Shown one piece after another: positions 44,301 through 59,300 of a stretch of 64,000 bases of DNA; within the stretch, counting starts at the first letter, position 1, and each line of letters begins with the position of its first letter. The notes under the pieces were generated by a model. The model was not told the origin of the DNA and did not search any database. It saw only the letters and a list, made by a program, of their open reading frames with translations. Source of the stretch: Aquila chrysaetos chrysaetos (Eukaryota; Chordata; Aves; Accipitriformes; Accipitridae); NCBI RefSeq assembly GCF_900496995.4, contig NC_044008.1, positions 1-64,000 on the forward strand, read 5' to 3'. Made by a program: the position numbers and the translations under genes.

Positions 44301-47300
44301 ATTAAAAGGACAACTAAATCAGAAGATCTTAGATTCAAACACAGTGCAAGAGGCAATTCTAAAATAGGCAGAAAGACCTGAGAAGTTCCATACTGCTTAG
44401 AAGGACCTAAGGTGCCTAGGAAACTCTGTCTCTTACTCTTTTTTGAAACATTAGGAACCATGAACTAAGGGAAGAGCACATAAGGGTATGCCAGAGTTTT
44501 CTAAAGGTTTTCAATGATCCAAGTTGCAATGTTGCTATAGTCCTTGGAGGCTATACAACAAAATCTGATACTGCAGTCTGTACAAGCTGAATACAAGCAA
44601 CACAGGCTACTTTGGCTGAATTTCAAACCTCACATTTCCATGCAACAAAAAATCTGTGTATTTCTACCCACCTTCATTTGGTACTGCTCCTCTACAATTT
44701 GAGACTTGCTGAGGGGCAGTCTTGTTTCTTGCATGATCCTTTGTAAATGGCTCAGTTGTTTGTCTTTTTCTGCTATGACCATCAGGTACTGCTCCTTTAT
44801 GCTGCTGTTCTGCTTTTCCCAGGTAGTTTTCTCTTGTCTGCCCAATATGACACAAAGGAAATTACCAGGAAGTAATCAGTATCACTTATGATATCCAGGT
44901 ATCCATCTCAGAATGAACTGAGGATGACTCTATTTCCTATCATTACTCCACGCCAGAAAAGTTTTATAATTAAACCAAACCAAAACAACCCACTTAAGTA
45001 CAGGAACCTTAAAAGCAGGTTTAAGGAAGTATTCAGTATTAGGCTCAACACTGCAGATTGTTCAATGCTCACACTTTTGGTATTCCTGGACATTGTTTTG
45101 ATCTTGCTGTACAGAGAGTTTTGTCAAGTAAGTAATTGACAATGCCACTTGTCATCATAACATTATGACTGCCTCAGTCAAATACGCACCAGAACCATAG
45201 CATTGCTCCCAACACAGAAACTTAAGGCCTTAACTTATTTACATTGTAGAAGCTAGACAGGAAATAAATCTCCTTTTCTTTTATCAGGAGATAAATAGAA
45301 TTTGTAAGCTGCTTCAAACTGTACGAGATCTGAAGTTAGTTTGAGGGTCAGACTGGAGGCAAGGGGAGGGGGAAGGAGACTACAAGTTTTTATATCACTT
45401 TGGACAAAGATAAGCCATATATCTTTCCACAAAAAAATTCCACCCCTTTCACTCCAGGTTCAGCCATTCTTAGAAGTACCCGAAAGGGTTTTCCCCCCAT
45501 TTTTAGAACAGAGCATATTTGGCTGACTAGTTTTAGTCCAGTTGGAGATGACAATTTACTAGACTTGAATTACAGACTTTTTTAAAAATAGAAGACATAA
45601 AGCAAATGAAACAAAGGATTAGACAGTCATACAAAATGAGTATTTTCTAAACAACGAAATCAGTGTGATAATAAAGGGTGTTCATCATCAGCTTGGAATG
45701 GAGAGTTCTGTAATTATATACATAAGCTCCAATACAAGAAACAGCCTAAGTTTCCTCTCAAACAGATGATGCTGGCCACCACTGGATGAAGGAAATAAAA
45801 ATTAAAAGCTCATTGATCTATTTCACACAGTCATTTCCTTCCAATATGTCGGGCTGTAATCCTTTACCCTAAGTCCAAGGCAAACGTGTGGCCACTCCTG
45901 AACAGGGCAAAGTGATTTAGTGATAGCTGAAACAGCTAAGGCTGAGGTTCTCAATGCCTTCTTTGCCTTCTGCCCACAACTGCTCTTTGAAGGAAAGAAA
46001 CAGCACATTTGCACCTCTGAGGCAGTGAGAAGACAGACAATTCTCACCTAAGCTGCTGGAGCTCCTCCTGGTAGAAAATACTTTCTTGCTTCAGCTGTTC
46101 TTGGAGACGGTGCTGTTTATCTGCATCTTGCCGATATTCCTGCAGTTGTTCCTTTAAGCGAGAATTTTCAGCTGATTCTACCCCGACTAGTATGTATTGC
46201 TGCTGCAGATTCTTCAGCTCTCTTACCTTTAATTAAAGGGAAATATCAGAGTGTGTGACAACTGAGCAAGCAGCTAGGTTTATTACTTTAAAGTGTTTAA
46301 GAGCATTTCTCACTGTGGCCATCTGGAGAAAAAGTCACATTCAGATGACAGAGAAACTAGAAATTGAATCGGTGATTACAACAGTCTACTAAAAACTGCT
46401 CAGAAAAAAAACCTCAGAGAATTCTATTGTTAATGAGAGTAGTGAGTTTTGAGACCTTCCATGAAGATTTGACATACAGTAACAAAAAGATGCCAGACTA
46501 CAGTATTAATTCCCTTATTCAGAGGAAGACAAAGTGAGACAGAAGGAGCTGGGTAAGAATAACTCCTGAAGTTGATACTTGCTGTAAACCAGGGAACTAA
46601 GGAACTAAAATCCTTTTGACAGTCTACTCAGACTGGAATTAGAAATAAGTTGTCATTACACATCCATCACTGCAATCAGTTTTTGAAGACAAGACAACGT
46701 GATTGACTCTGGAGACAGTCAGTAGACCCCTCTACTGAGGATCTATCTTAGTATTAGCACCGCTACACAGATATGCAAGTTCAAAAAAACAGCAGTAGAG
46801 GAGACATAAATCTACAAATAACTGAGATAAAAAACGGACAAGACGGAAGATGTGTTTAAGACAGTATCACAAAGTCTGTTGTGAATTCACAGAAGGGAAA
46901 ACTAAGACAAAGTGACAGTGGAAAGCGATTGTAAAAGTCTGACCAGCAACTAGAACTCTGAAACTTGCTGAGCTGCGTTGTGCCAGAGACTACAAAGAAA
47001 CACATTATGTATGCAAGCAAGGATGTCAAAATGAAGCTGCAATGCCTTGTACCTGTCTTGACAATCCGCTGCCAAGAGGAGAAACAGACCCAAGTCTGCT
47101 CTAGTCTCTTCTAGAAATCTAAGACAAATCAAATGCACAAGCTTCCACAGTTGTGGACTAAGCAGGTTAACAGGGAACCCATATCTTATTTCTATGATTC
47201 CATATTTTAAATCAAGCTAACAAGAAAAACCACACTCCAAAATTAACAATGAAATCACAGCTTCCGTATGTCAGAGAAGATAACATAGATGGCACATACT

Positions 47301-50300
47301 AAATCCATGGGATCTGATGGAATGCGCCCACAAGTGCTAAGGTCATTGGGAGGCAACTCAATTACCTTTGAAAGGTCATGGTGACTGGGAGAGGTTCCTG
47401 AAGACTGGAAGAAAGCAAATGTCATCCCTACCTACAAAAAGGGCGAGGAACTGGGGAACTGCAGGCTGGTCAGCCTCATCTCCATCCCTGGGAAGGTGAT
47501 GGAGCAACTAATTACAGAAACCATTTCCAGATACATGAAAAAACAGGTTGCCCAGAGAAGTGGAATATTTACCAATAGAGACATTAAAATCCAACTGGAC
47601 ACTGCCTTGGGCAACCTATTCCAGCTGACCTTGTTTGAGCAGGGGGGTTGGACTAGACCTCCAGAAGTCCCTTCCAACCTCAACTATTCTGTGATTCTGT
47701 GAAGACAATTATCTGTGTTTCACATTGCAAATACCAGATCTAAGTGTGCTGAATTTTAAGATTTGAAGATCCAAATCTCCTGTGGGGCTTTAAGTAAGAG
47801 CAGGAAGAGAGAACAAGGACTTACTACTCTGTCTCTGTCATTCTGCAAGGAGGACAGTGCCTTCTTAAGACTCTGCACTTCTGAAGGAATTGTGGAAGTG
47901 CTCCCTTCCGCTTGTTGCTTCACTTCTTCAACCTTACGTGTTTTGCCCAATTCATTCAGCAGATGGTCTCGCTCGTTCTGCAGGCTTGCCATAGCTTTGG
48001 AGAAAGATTTGACTTGGTTGGAAGAGCCTTCCAGTTCCGAAGACAAATGGAGAAGCTCATCATCTTTGGCTCTGAGCTTCTGATTAAGTTTCTCAATCTG
48101 GGCCAAGAGACCTCTTTCATCAGTGGCTTTCCGCAGTTCTGTCAGCTCAGACCGCACTGTATCTCGGTCCCTGGCAGTAGAATGTTGCTCCTCTTGTAGC
48201 TGAACCATCTGTTTCTGAAGATTCTGCACTAGACTCTTCTGTTCCTCTAAGTCTGCAGAGTATTTCTGTTTCAAAACATGAAGTTCTTCATTGGCCTGGT
48301 CTCGGCTATCCTGAAGAGAGCTCATGGACTTCCCAAAAGACTGAATTTGAGCTCTGAGATCTTTGTTTTCATCTGTGACTGCAAGAAATTTCTGTTCCAT
48401 TTCCATCAAGTCCTGTGCCAATTCTGCTACTCTCTCTTCCGCTGTTTCTGTTTCATTCCTCATTATCCCTGCATCATGATGTAGGTGCTTCAGTTCCTTT
48501 CGAAGCCTGTCCTCAGCCTCTCCCACTCTCTTGGCTGCATCCCTTTGAACACATACTAGCTCCCCCTCAAGTTCTGTTATCCTTTCCTGTGAGAGGGAAA
48601 GCTTATGACTCAGTTCTTGTGCCTCTTCCTCTCGGGCCCTTAGCTGTGCTTGACACTCCATGATAGGACCCCCGTCACGTAATGCTGTCATCTCACTCTG
48701 CACACGAGACAGAGAGGACGTAAGGGTTTCAATCTCTTGAGACATACTGACTTTATCCTCTCTCAAGGCTTCCATGCACTTCCTGAGATCATCCTGAGTA
48801 TGCCTGGACTCCTTCAGCTGTGTTTCTATGATTGCCTTCTCCTTTTCCAGAGTTTGGATCCGCTGAAGCTGTGTTTTGAGAAGTTGTTTCTGTTGGGAGT
48901 CCTTTATTGAAATCACTTGGTTCAGGTCTTCTCTATACCGCACCAACTCTGCATTCAGCTTGGCATTCTCAGAGTTGAGGTCATCCATCTGGCTATGAAA
49001 ACTCCTGATTTCTTCCTTGAGCTTATTGTTTTCAGCAGCAGCCTCTTGAATTAACTGGTCTTTTTCCAAGATTACAACAAGATGACGTTCCTCAAGTTGC
49101 TTGTAGTCTCTCAGTATGCGGTCTCTGTCATCTTGCAAAGATGACATGGACTTTGTGAAGGAGTCCAGCTGTGCCTTCTGCTGCTTACTTTCTTCTCTGC
49201 TTATCTTCATCTTTTCAGTGAGACGATCAAGTTTGTCAAGAAATTTGTTCTTCTCATTTTCCAAGGCTTTTTTATCTTCTTCCTCCTTACTTAGCCTATG
49301 CTCCAACTCTTTCATCTCTTCAGAATGTTGCTGCTGTAATTCAGATAGAGCAGCCATAACTGCTTCTTCCTTGGCAGATAACAAACTAATGATCTTTTGA
49401 TCCTTGGCACTAGTTTCTTCATGCAGCTTATTTGTTAGGTCCTTGGAAGCTTGCAGATCAGCCTCAAGCTGTTCATAGCTGAATTTAAAATTCTGGATAG
49501 TGGTCTCTTGTTGTTTGACCACACTCCCCAGCTTTTCTCTGACCATTTCACATTTGGTGAAGGAATTCTGTAAGTCAGCAAGCTGGTCTCTCAGGCTGCT
49601 GATTTCTGACTCCAGTTTCTGCTGTTCATTCTGAGACTTGCTGTACAGTTTCTGAGACCCTTCAAGCTGCATCAGAAGCTCCTTTTTTTCCTCTTGCAAC
49701 ATTTCACATGTCTTTTGATGATGCTGAATCTCCTTCCTGGATTCAGACTCCCAGTCTTTCTTGTTGCGTTCCAGCCTGAAAACAGAGAAGAGAAAGTCAG
49801 TCACAAATCAATGAAGTATCACAGTATCCAAAACCACAGTAATAGTTTTCATTGATTATACTAATTTAGAAAAGCCACAAAATTAGTTTTACTTTAAGAA
49901 AGCAAGCTAGAAATATCCAGATGATTAGTTTTCCCTCAATTTAAAATTCAAGGCATCTTTTAAAGTTCTGACTGCACTACTGTCTGAAGGGGGTGGTGCT
50001 GGGGGAATATTTTTTAAAAGTTGTCCAATGAGATAAATCTTTCTGTCAATATTGAAAAAATGGAGGAGGTTAAGCATTGAATGTTATCACCTCCTTTTCA
50101 TTAAAATAATTCCTTCTCTCACCCTTTGTAGCTAAAAAAAAAAAAAAAAAAAAAAAATCAGTGAAATCACTGTTCTCATATGCTTGATGTTCATTTTATG
50201 TTCTAGCATGCAAAGATATAGCATTTTGATCACAAACATTATTTTTTACTCATGTAAGAACAGTTTGGTTTTGGAAATTCCCAGATCTACATTTTGGTAC

Positions 50301-53300
50301 GTTTCCATAGCTTCATCTTTCCATCAAAATCTATTTTGGGATTAAATTGGAATTATGTATCCCAATGTTCTCTTGACATGCCAAGTTTAATCTCTGAATG
50401 CAACAACTCTATGCAAAGAAATCTATTTCAAATTTCAGATTAATAAAGACTGTAGATAGTACTCAGATGGCTACTGCTTGTCACAGAGAACAGATTTAAC
50501 ACGAGTACTCTAATGATGAGAAGGAATATTTTACAGTGTTGATCTCCTTGTGCAGACAAGTACATAGTAACTCCCAGCAACATAACTCCAAACCTCTTTT
50601 CTATCCAAACATAAGCAAACCAGGAGATGAGCCTTATGTTTATGGCTTTATTAGGAAGACTAATTCTGCTCTCCGTCTTAGGCATTCATTAGTTTTTCCA
50701 ATCACATGTCACATTTAGCATATTTACATACTCACAATTCTTTCTTTCTGGTATACTGCAAAAGGAAAGGGGAATCCTACCTCACCTCTGGCTGCTGCCT
50801 TGTCAAAAGGAAATACAAGAATACCAGCTGAGTCATTATCATCTTCTTTACCTGAATATATGAGTCTGAAGTTCTTCCACACGTATGGTCATGTGCTTCA
50901 TCTGGTCCTTTAGCACAACACAAGTTTCCTCTTTTGAACGTATTTCTTCTTCCTTCTTTTGAATAGTTTCAGTGAATTTCTTCTCCCATGTTTTTGATTC
51001 ACCTATTACTCTATCCCTGTCATCCTGAAGGGAAGACATGCTCCTGGTGAAGGCTGCAAGCTGGGCTAGTGTTTTGTTTAGGCTGCCTTCCAATTGCTCA
51101 GCTTCTTGATCCTTTGTCTTCAAGGAGTCTTGAAGATTGCCAACAGCTGTTTCCATACGGTCTTTCTCCCTCTGCAAAGTTGCCAGCTTTTCTTCCAGGT
51201 TTTTAATTTCCTTTGAGTGCTTATCTTTTTCCTGTTCCAGTCTTCTCTCAAAGTCCTCATCTTTTTTCTTCATTTGAATTTTAATATTCTCTTTGTTTGC
51301 CTGCAACTCTTCTTTCACTTTGACACTCTCTGCTAGAACCCTTGCTGCCTCACTCTGGGTGTCATCCAATACTACTCTGCAGAGAGCAAGCTCTGCTTGG
51401 GCTTTCTTGGTGTCTTCAACTGCTTTAGCTAAAGTCTCTTTGGCTGCATCTACCTCTTTCTGAGACTCACTCTGCAGAAATTCCAGAGCTTTAACAGTTC
51501 TTTCTAAACTACTGTTCTTTTCCTGGCTTTTAATACAGTCCTTCTGCAGCTGCTTAATCTCCTGCTGTTTCTGCTTCAGCAGTTCCTGAAGCTCCTTTAC
51601 ATGTGTGCTGCTGTCTGCCCTCCAACTACATTTTAGCTTTTCTACAAACTCCTTTTGCTTTTCTGAACTTTCTTTACTTTTCACCTTTGCCATCTGACAT
51701 TTCTCCTCCTCAAGTTCATGCATCATTCTCTGCAAACTCTGAAGCTCATGTTTTAGTTGCTCATTTTTGATCTGGAAGTCTGTTGCATCTTGCTGATAGT
51801 TTCCAATACTCCCATTAAGTTCTGCCAGCTGATTCATGAGCCTTTCTTCCAAATCATCCTTCTCAGCCTCTAGTGTGTCCTTCAGTTCTGTCATCCTGAC
51901 AAGGTCATCTTTGGTTTTTTGGACTGTTTGTTCCATCTTTGCTACTGTGTCCTGAAGAGCATTCAATTCATGGACTTTATCTTCCATTTGGGTCTCTAAA
52001 GCCCTTTTCTCACCTGCTAAAGTCTCAACACACATGCGGATGTCACCCAGCTGTTGCTCTGAAGCCCTCCTATTACTTTCTAGTTCTGTGATTCGCTTTG
52101 TGAGCTCAGCTATCTGCTGTATATAGGTACCAAGGTCTTCACAAGGGCTACTACCTTTAAATGCTTTTTGTTCCAGCTCTGCAGTAGGAGACTCTGGTCT
52201 AAAACTTATGTCCACTTGGTTTTCAGTCCTCTCCATTGGTGGTGGTGCGGCAACTGCCTGATTTGCTTCTTCCCCTGTTGTCTTCTGAGCAACATACCTG
52301 TCTACCAGTTCTCTGCTTTCCTTAAGCTTAGATTTTGTTAACTGCAAATGACACTTTAAGTCTGTGATCTCTTGATTAAGAGACTCCTTTTCAGCCATTA
52401 CTGTCTCAAGCTGAGTAGAAAGAGACTGGTAATCCCTTCTAGAGCTCTCCAGATCTTCTTTCAGGCTAGTATTTGTAAAGACATCTTCAGTCCTGTGCAG
52501 CTCTCCATGTGTAAAACGCATTTCTGCTCTAAGCTTCTCATTCTCCTCCTCTAGTTCCAGGATCTTTTGTTGCTTTGATTTTGCAAATTTCCTCATTTTC
52601 TCCTTCATTCCATCAATTTCCTGTCCAGCTTCCTGTAGCTGCTTATCTATTTCCTCTTTTTTTGCTTCAACACTTTTCAGCTTAATGAAAATTTCCTGCT
52701 TTTCCTGCCTAACAGTTTCCAAAACACGCTGAATCCGCTCAGCCTCATTACTCACATTCTCGTATGACTGCAGGAGAGTTTCATATTCTTTTTGAAGCTC
52801 CCTGTATTTCTCATGCCACTCAGAACTCTCAGCAGCTTGAAAGCATTTCAAGGATTCGATCTCCTTCTCCAGCTTCTCCTTCTCTAGAACAACCCTATCT
52901 AGAGTAAATGTCAGGTTTTTACAGCATCCATCAAGATTCTGATTTTCTGTAAGTACTTTATCGACTTCTGCAATAAGTTTTTCTCGCTCTTCAGTGAGGC
53001 GTGCTAACTTTTCTGTTAAAGTATCTGTTTCTTTAACATGGCCACATATTTGGCTTTCCATATTTGTCAACTTGACACAAAGGTCTTCAATAGTAGTTTT
53101 AGCATTAGCCAGCTCCTCTTTTAGAGATTTGCTCTCCTTTAGCGCCTCTTTTCTAGAGATAAGTGCAGCTTGCAACTTTCTCTGCATTTGATTCTTCTGT
53201 TTAGCTGCTTCTGCACCCTCATCTTGCTTCTCCTGAATTTCAAGCAACTCTGTTTGCAGTCGCTTGCTTTGTTCCTCATGTACCTGAGCTTGAGTTTCCA

Positions 53301-56300
53301 ACTGACTACATAGTCTCTTGACTGAATTCTCTTTTTCCAGCAACTGTGCCTGCACATTATTGAGAGCTTCACTTTTCTCCCTTAACTGCAAGTTAAGAAA
53401 CTCCATTTCTTCATCCTTTTGGTGCATAAGTGTTTTCAGGTCTTCCAGACTGCCCTCTCTAGAAATTTTTGCTCGACTCTCCTCCAATTCTGTCTGAAGA
53501 CTTACTGCCTTAGCTTCAGCTTGGTCAGAGGTTCTCTTCAGCCCTTCTATCTCCAGAAACAGCTGTGCTATATGCTCTTGCAAATGAAAGACTAATTCTG
53601 ATTTGCAAGCAAGTTCACTTTGCATATGGCTAACATTATATTCCAATTCCTCTTTCTCCATCTGCAATTTTTCAAGTTTTTTCTCAAACTCTTCCCCAGA
53701 AACATCTGCAACTTGTACAAGCTTGTTATTTGTTGTATTTTCTGCTTCCATGCATGAAGAATCCAACCCACCTTGATTCCCAAGAACACTCTCCGTTGAT
53801 CCTTTCTGTTCTTGGAGCTGCCTGAGCTGAGCTTGGATGCTCTCCTTCTCTTTGCTTTGCTTATCAAATTGTTCTTGTAGGATGTTGTAATCATCTTTGT
53901 GCTGTTTCAGCTGTTCTCTGTGATGCCTGTCTTTTTCTTGAGCCTTTTTTATAGTGTCTTTGCGAGATAACAGGGCTTCCTGAAGTTTTTTTTGAAGTTG
54001 TTCTTTTTCTTGTTCAAGAGTTGAAATCCTCTCTTTCAGAGCAGACTTTTGGTTTTCTTCGAGATCTGTAGCTGCTGAACTACTTTCTTTCTTTTCTTCA
54101 TAATCTTTTGGGCTTTTATTGGTTTCAGTTACTTTGTCAGCAGTTGGCTGACTCTCCATGATTTCGTCTCTACTTGAAACAATGTTTGTCTTACCTTGCA
54201 AACTTTGCCTCATTTCCTCAATCACTGCCTGCAATTGTGCTTCAGTAGTTTCTTTATCCAGCAGGTCCTTCCGGATGCTCTGCAACTCAGATTCCTTTTC
54301 AGAAAGCAGTTGTATTAGATACTCCTCACTGGGCTGGCTTTCAAGTTTCCCTTGTCTGCTTATCATGCTTGTCATATTTTCTTCCCCTTCAGCTTCTTGA
54401 GCCACTGAGGTTTCTGATTCATGTTCTCTTCTCAATTCTACTAATTCATTCTCCAATTTGCTAACCTTCTTCAGAAGCTCCTTCCTGTTAACAAGTGCTG
54501 CTTGCAGCTTCCGCTTTACTTGCTCGTTTTCTTTTTTCAGAAGTTCAAGTTTATTTACTAATACCTCACTTTCTTTATGTGCTGCATCTGTCTCATACTG
54601 CTGCTCAGATGCCTCACATTTCAGGTATATATGATTTGCTTCAATGTTTTGGTCTTTTTCTTCCTGGGCTTTTAATAATAGACTTGTTTGCTCTTTAAGA
54701 CTCTTCAGCTCATTTCCTAGAGAAAATTTCTCTTCATTCAGCAGGACCATTTTCTCAGACATGCTGACACTGATCTCTGTCATCTGTTGGTCTTTCTCCA
54801 GTAAGGTTTGTTGCAGGCTCTCTATAGACCTGGTGTGTTCAGCAACAAGCTGTTCTAGGCTTGCTGCTTCGTGTCTCTTTGAGGCTAAGTTTTGAGAAAG
54901 CTCTTCTATCTCAGCTGTATTCTTCCTCAAGAGTTGTTCCAGATCAAGTACTTCACACTCCTTCTTCTTGATTTGGCTTCTCAGATCTTTTAGTTGCATG
55001 TCCTGGTCAGAAAGCTGAAATTGTGCTTCATCCAAGTCTTTTTGCAAAGCTTCGATTTTTATCTCCTTGGATTTAAATTCATTTTTAAGGCTCTGGATTT
55101 GTTCTCTCAGAAGACTGCTTTCACTGTCCGACAGTCTCTGCTTTTCTGAAAGAGCTAAATTTTCCTCAAGTTGCTTCAGTTGCTTTTTCAGTTCTGTTAT
55201 GGTAGAAAGTTCCTTCATCTGACACAGGAGCTGATCACGTTCTTCAGTCAAAACACAAAATGCACTGTCAGAATCCTCTATTTTTTTTCTGTATTCCTCA
55301 GCCAACTGGCTTAGCCTATTTATTTCTGCACCTTTTTCTCCTAGATCTTTCTTATAGGATTCTTCTGATTTCTGCAGAATTACTTGCAGTTCTATAATTT
55401 GGTTTTGTAACTTTATCAGTTCTTGAGATTCAGAGGTGCCAGGCTCTGGATCTGCTGTAGAGACTTCCTGCATTGCCTCCATCTCCCCTCTGCAGGGGAC
55501 AGTGGTCCCCTGGGGCACTTCCCGAAGACTGATTCTGTTTTCCTGAAGCACACCAATTTGCTGCATTTCTATTTCTCTCAGTAATGAGCTACTGCCCAAT
55601 TCATTTTGTGTATCTGAAGCCTTTTGCTCTTCCCTCTCAAGAAACCATATCTGGGAATTATCTTCCAGCTGATTAGCTGCTTCTCCTGTTTGGTTACCTG
55701 TAGAAGTTTGGCCGTTTGGGCCCTTTAGCTGCCTTTTCAGAAAAGTTATTTCTTCTTGGGCTTCTTTTAGTTCCAGCAGCAAAACTGACAGCTCCTTCTG
55801 TTTCTCTGCAGCAAGATATTCTAGAATTCCAGGCGGACAACTTTCCTCAGTAAACTCCTCGCTTCCATTGGGAAAGCCATCTGCTCTTGCCTAAAAGAAA
55901 ATAATAGGTTTCAATTTTCCTTTGAATCCTGGGAAAGGGTCACTTTTGGAAGTATCTGCTTTCCACATTTTGTACTGTAAGGATACCCTTTCTTCAGCTG
56001 GCTATTGCAATAAACAGTAGCCTCATTAATTACAGGAGGACTCCTCAGGTCATTTCTGTTCATTTCAGTTTCTGAAGTTGCAGCATGAATGATTCTGGCT
56101 TTAGGATTAGACCATACATGTAACTTCCTATTCCCTTATTTCCCATTCTCTCTTGATTACAAGATAGTACGATTCTGAAATGTTTCAGTTCTCCTGCGAT
56201 TCTCACAAGCCCTCCAGTGTACTTATCCAGCCGCACTTTCCTGGCATCCTATCCATAGTCTCTGAATGAGGAGGTTTTGTCCCCTATTCTATCTGTCCAT

Positions 56301-59300
56301 TTAACACAGCAAAGAAACAGTGTAGAAGCCCATATTCCAGTCTGTGTCCATCTCCAAAGTGACAGCACTAGACAAAGCATCTGGACCAAAGCGCTTGGCT
56401 TTTTCCAAATAACTGTCTTAAGGTTTCCTCCCACCCCCAAAAACAGATTACAAAAGAAAAGCAGTCACAAATCGTTCCCAGAAAGCATGGATCAGCAGCC
56501 CACAAATAAGTCAACATCTTATGTCTTAAAGGCTGTCTGTTCATCAGTTTGGAGGGCAGAAACAATTTATGGGGAACCATTAAAAGACAGCTATCTCTTA
56601 AAGCCTGTTGCAGAGTTGCAACAACCACTTTAAGTTACAGGATGTTAAAAAAACAACTTTGGGGCTTTTAAACTAAATTAAAAGTTTTCATATCCACAGA
56701 TGCATACAATACTGAGAGGAAAAAAAGTTCTAGACTAAATTTGTACCTCAGAGAGCACCGAAGTGTCGTCAAAAGGCTTTTGCACTTCAGAATTCACCAG
56801 CTTTCCTGACACACCTAGTGATAAAAGGTACACTTGTCACCATCAGCATAAGGAGTTGCATGTAAAGTCAGCAGGTAAGTGGAGAGACAATATATGGGAC
56901 TGGAGCTTCTCTAGTTTCCAAGGTGAGAAAGAAAAACAACAAAAAAAGTTTGAGCCTATGCATTTTATGCATTGCACCTAGACATCCCCAATAGCTCTTC
57001 ACATGCAAAACCTCCTGCATTTGCTGCATGCCGACATCCCCTAAGTCTACACTATATCTAACCTCTACGGAAGAATGAAGAGGCAAAGAGACAAGTGAAC
57101 TAGGTAGCAGGTTGTTTTGGTTTGGTTTTGTTTTTGGTTTTTTTTTTTTTTTTTCTAATAATTTGGGGGCAGGGGTGGTGGTGGTAATTCCAGACACAAA
57201 AAGAAATTTACTAGCTTGTGGAGAGGAACCCAATTCTTCATCTTATCTTAACTCTCTTCTGTGTCTTACACATCAGCCTTTGCATCTACAAACACACTCT
57301 CCTTCCAATCCTTCTCTCTTTCTCATCTTAGGAACCACTTCTTTCTTCTCTTCTGATATATCCTATCTGTCCCACATTAGAATGTTCTCTCCTACGTCAT
57401 GTGCACCCTTTCGATCTCCTGTACATCTTCAGATTCTGACCTCAAAGCTCCTCTTTCCAAATCACCTTAGATTTGACCCAGAGACTTCTCAAATTTCAAC
57501 AATTTTCTTGTCACATGCCTTATTCTGTATCCTCACCTGTAGAACAGCAGTCTACATAAGAGGCTGGAGCTTCCAGAGTCTGCAAGTCTTGCAATTTCAC
57601 CTCAGGTCCAACATTCTTATTCTATTGGTTGAAGAAAAAATACTTGGTTTTGAGCCATGATCTTTGCATTAGAAGACAGCTATCTTAGCTGCCTGCTGCT
57701 CTGCCATGCTTTAAGTAAAAACTATCAGTCCAAACTTTAGACACAACTCTGATGCCTAATGAAAAAGTAAAAAAAAAATAGATTGGTTTTGATATTAAGC
57801 AAGAGACTAAGACATATCTCAGCAGATTAGGATATCAATGAATGCAATGATTCTAACAACTTCTTTCCCACCTTGAGATGCTTCCTCTTCTGTCTTCACT
57901 GCTTCAAAGGGACTAACTACAGATTCATAACCTTTCACCGAACCACCCAAGCAGAGAAGGCGAGAAGTCATGTGCTGGTCACTGTATGCCTCACTACTGC
58001 AGCAGATAAAGAATGTGCAGTCTTCCCAGGAAAGTTACACTAGGCCCTACCACACAGACAAACAAACCACCCCACAACAATCTACTAACTGCTATAGGTC
58101 TCCCGCTTCTCTGTCAGACAGGACTGAACCTGACTGTTGAAGAAGATGGAACACATCAGAAAGAGAGAAGAGATTTTGCTATTTCACAGCAGTCCTTTTT
58201 GCCCACACACAGATGCTGAATAAAGCCCAGGAAATTGGTTAGTTTGCTGTTGACATCCATACAAGAACTAAGACTTCATCTACTAATTTCTTAAGTCCAC
58301 TTATAAGTTAACATGCACCTAAAATTAATGCCAATATTTCTGGCTAGTTCCCAACACATGTTGTCCATCACCTCAAGAAACAACTGGCACTGTTAGTACT
58401 ACTGTTGTGGAAGAAGGTTTGAACTAGAGTACAAAGAGACTATGAGTCAGAACTAAGTGTCTCTTAAAAAAGCTACTCTTTCCCATCCCCAAAAAAGCAA
58501 GTAAAAAACCCCCAACCCAACAATTTAAAGACTGAAAACAAAATGAAGTGTTCAGAATTAACATTTTCTGTAGCTACCTAAACGTAAGTACAGGGCACTA
58601 ACGAGTCTCACAATCATAAGGTAACAATCTCCAGCCCCAAGTTCTAGAGCACTTTGCCTTTGCAAGCTCCAAGCACTGAAATGGAATGTATAGCATGCAT
58701 CCAAGTAACTCTCTGTTGGAGAGGAATGTATTAGACAAAACACATCATCATCTTCTTCCCCCTCCTGGCAGGTTGGAACAGTGTGGAGCAGCCTGGAAAG
58801 AGCCCAGACCTTGCTCTAAGCTAACAAACAATTCTACAACAAATTCTTAGTACAGATATACAGAGGCAGTCATCTCCATCACCTTGCTGACCGAGTATAA
58901 AGCAAAGCAGCAGGTATCTAATCCTGCACTCTTCTCACCAATAGACTGACTGCAGTTGTACCTGCAGTTGTTCACAGTGAAAGAGTGTAAGGATAGAATC
59001 TACTTGTCTTCCACCTAACAAGGAGAACACAGCTTCCTCCAGTCAGTCTGCCAGATCTCCATCAGGGCAGGGGGAATGAATAGGGTTGGTTTGAAAGGCA
59101 TCCTATAATGACAGCTGGGCCTTTGGAATTGTATTTCCTGAGTCTTGCCCCAGTTTAGCCTATGGTTTTGCTGAAGAACTAACTCACAAGAGGCAGAAAA
59201 TAGCACAAATATGGATTGGGTGGATGACGGACACAAGAATTCCACACAGCCAGCAAAGGGAAATACAGCCTGATAAGAACACAGTACAAGCAGTATTTGG

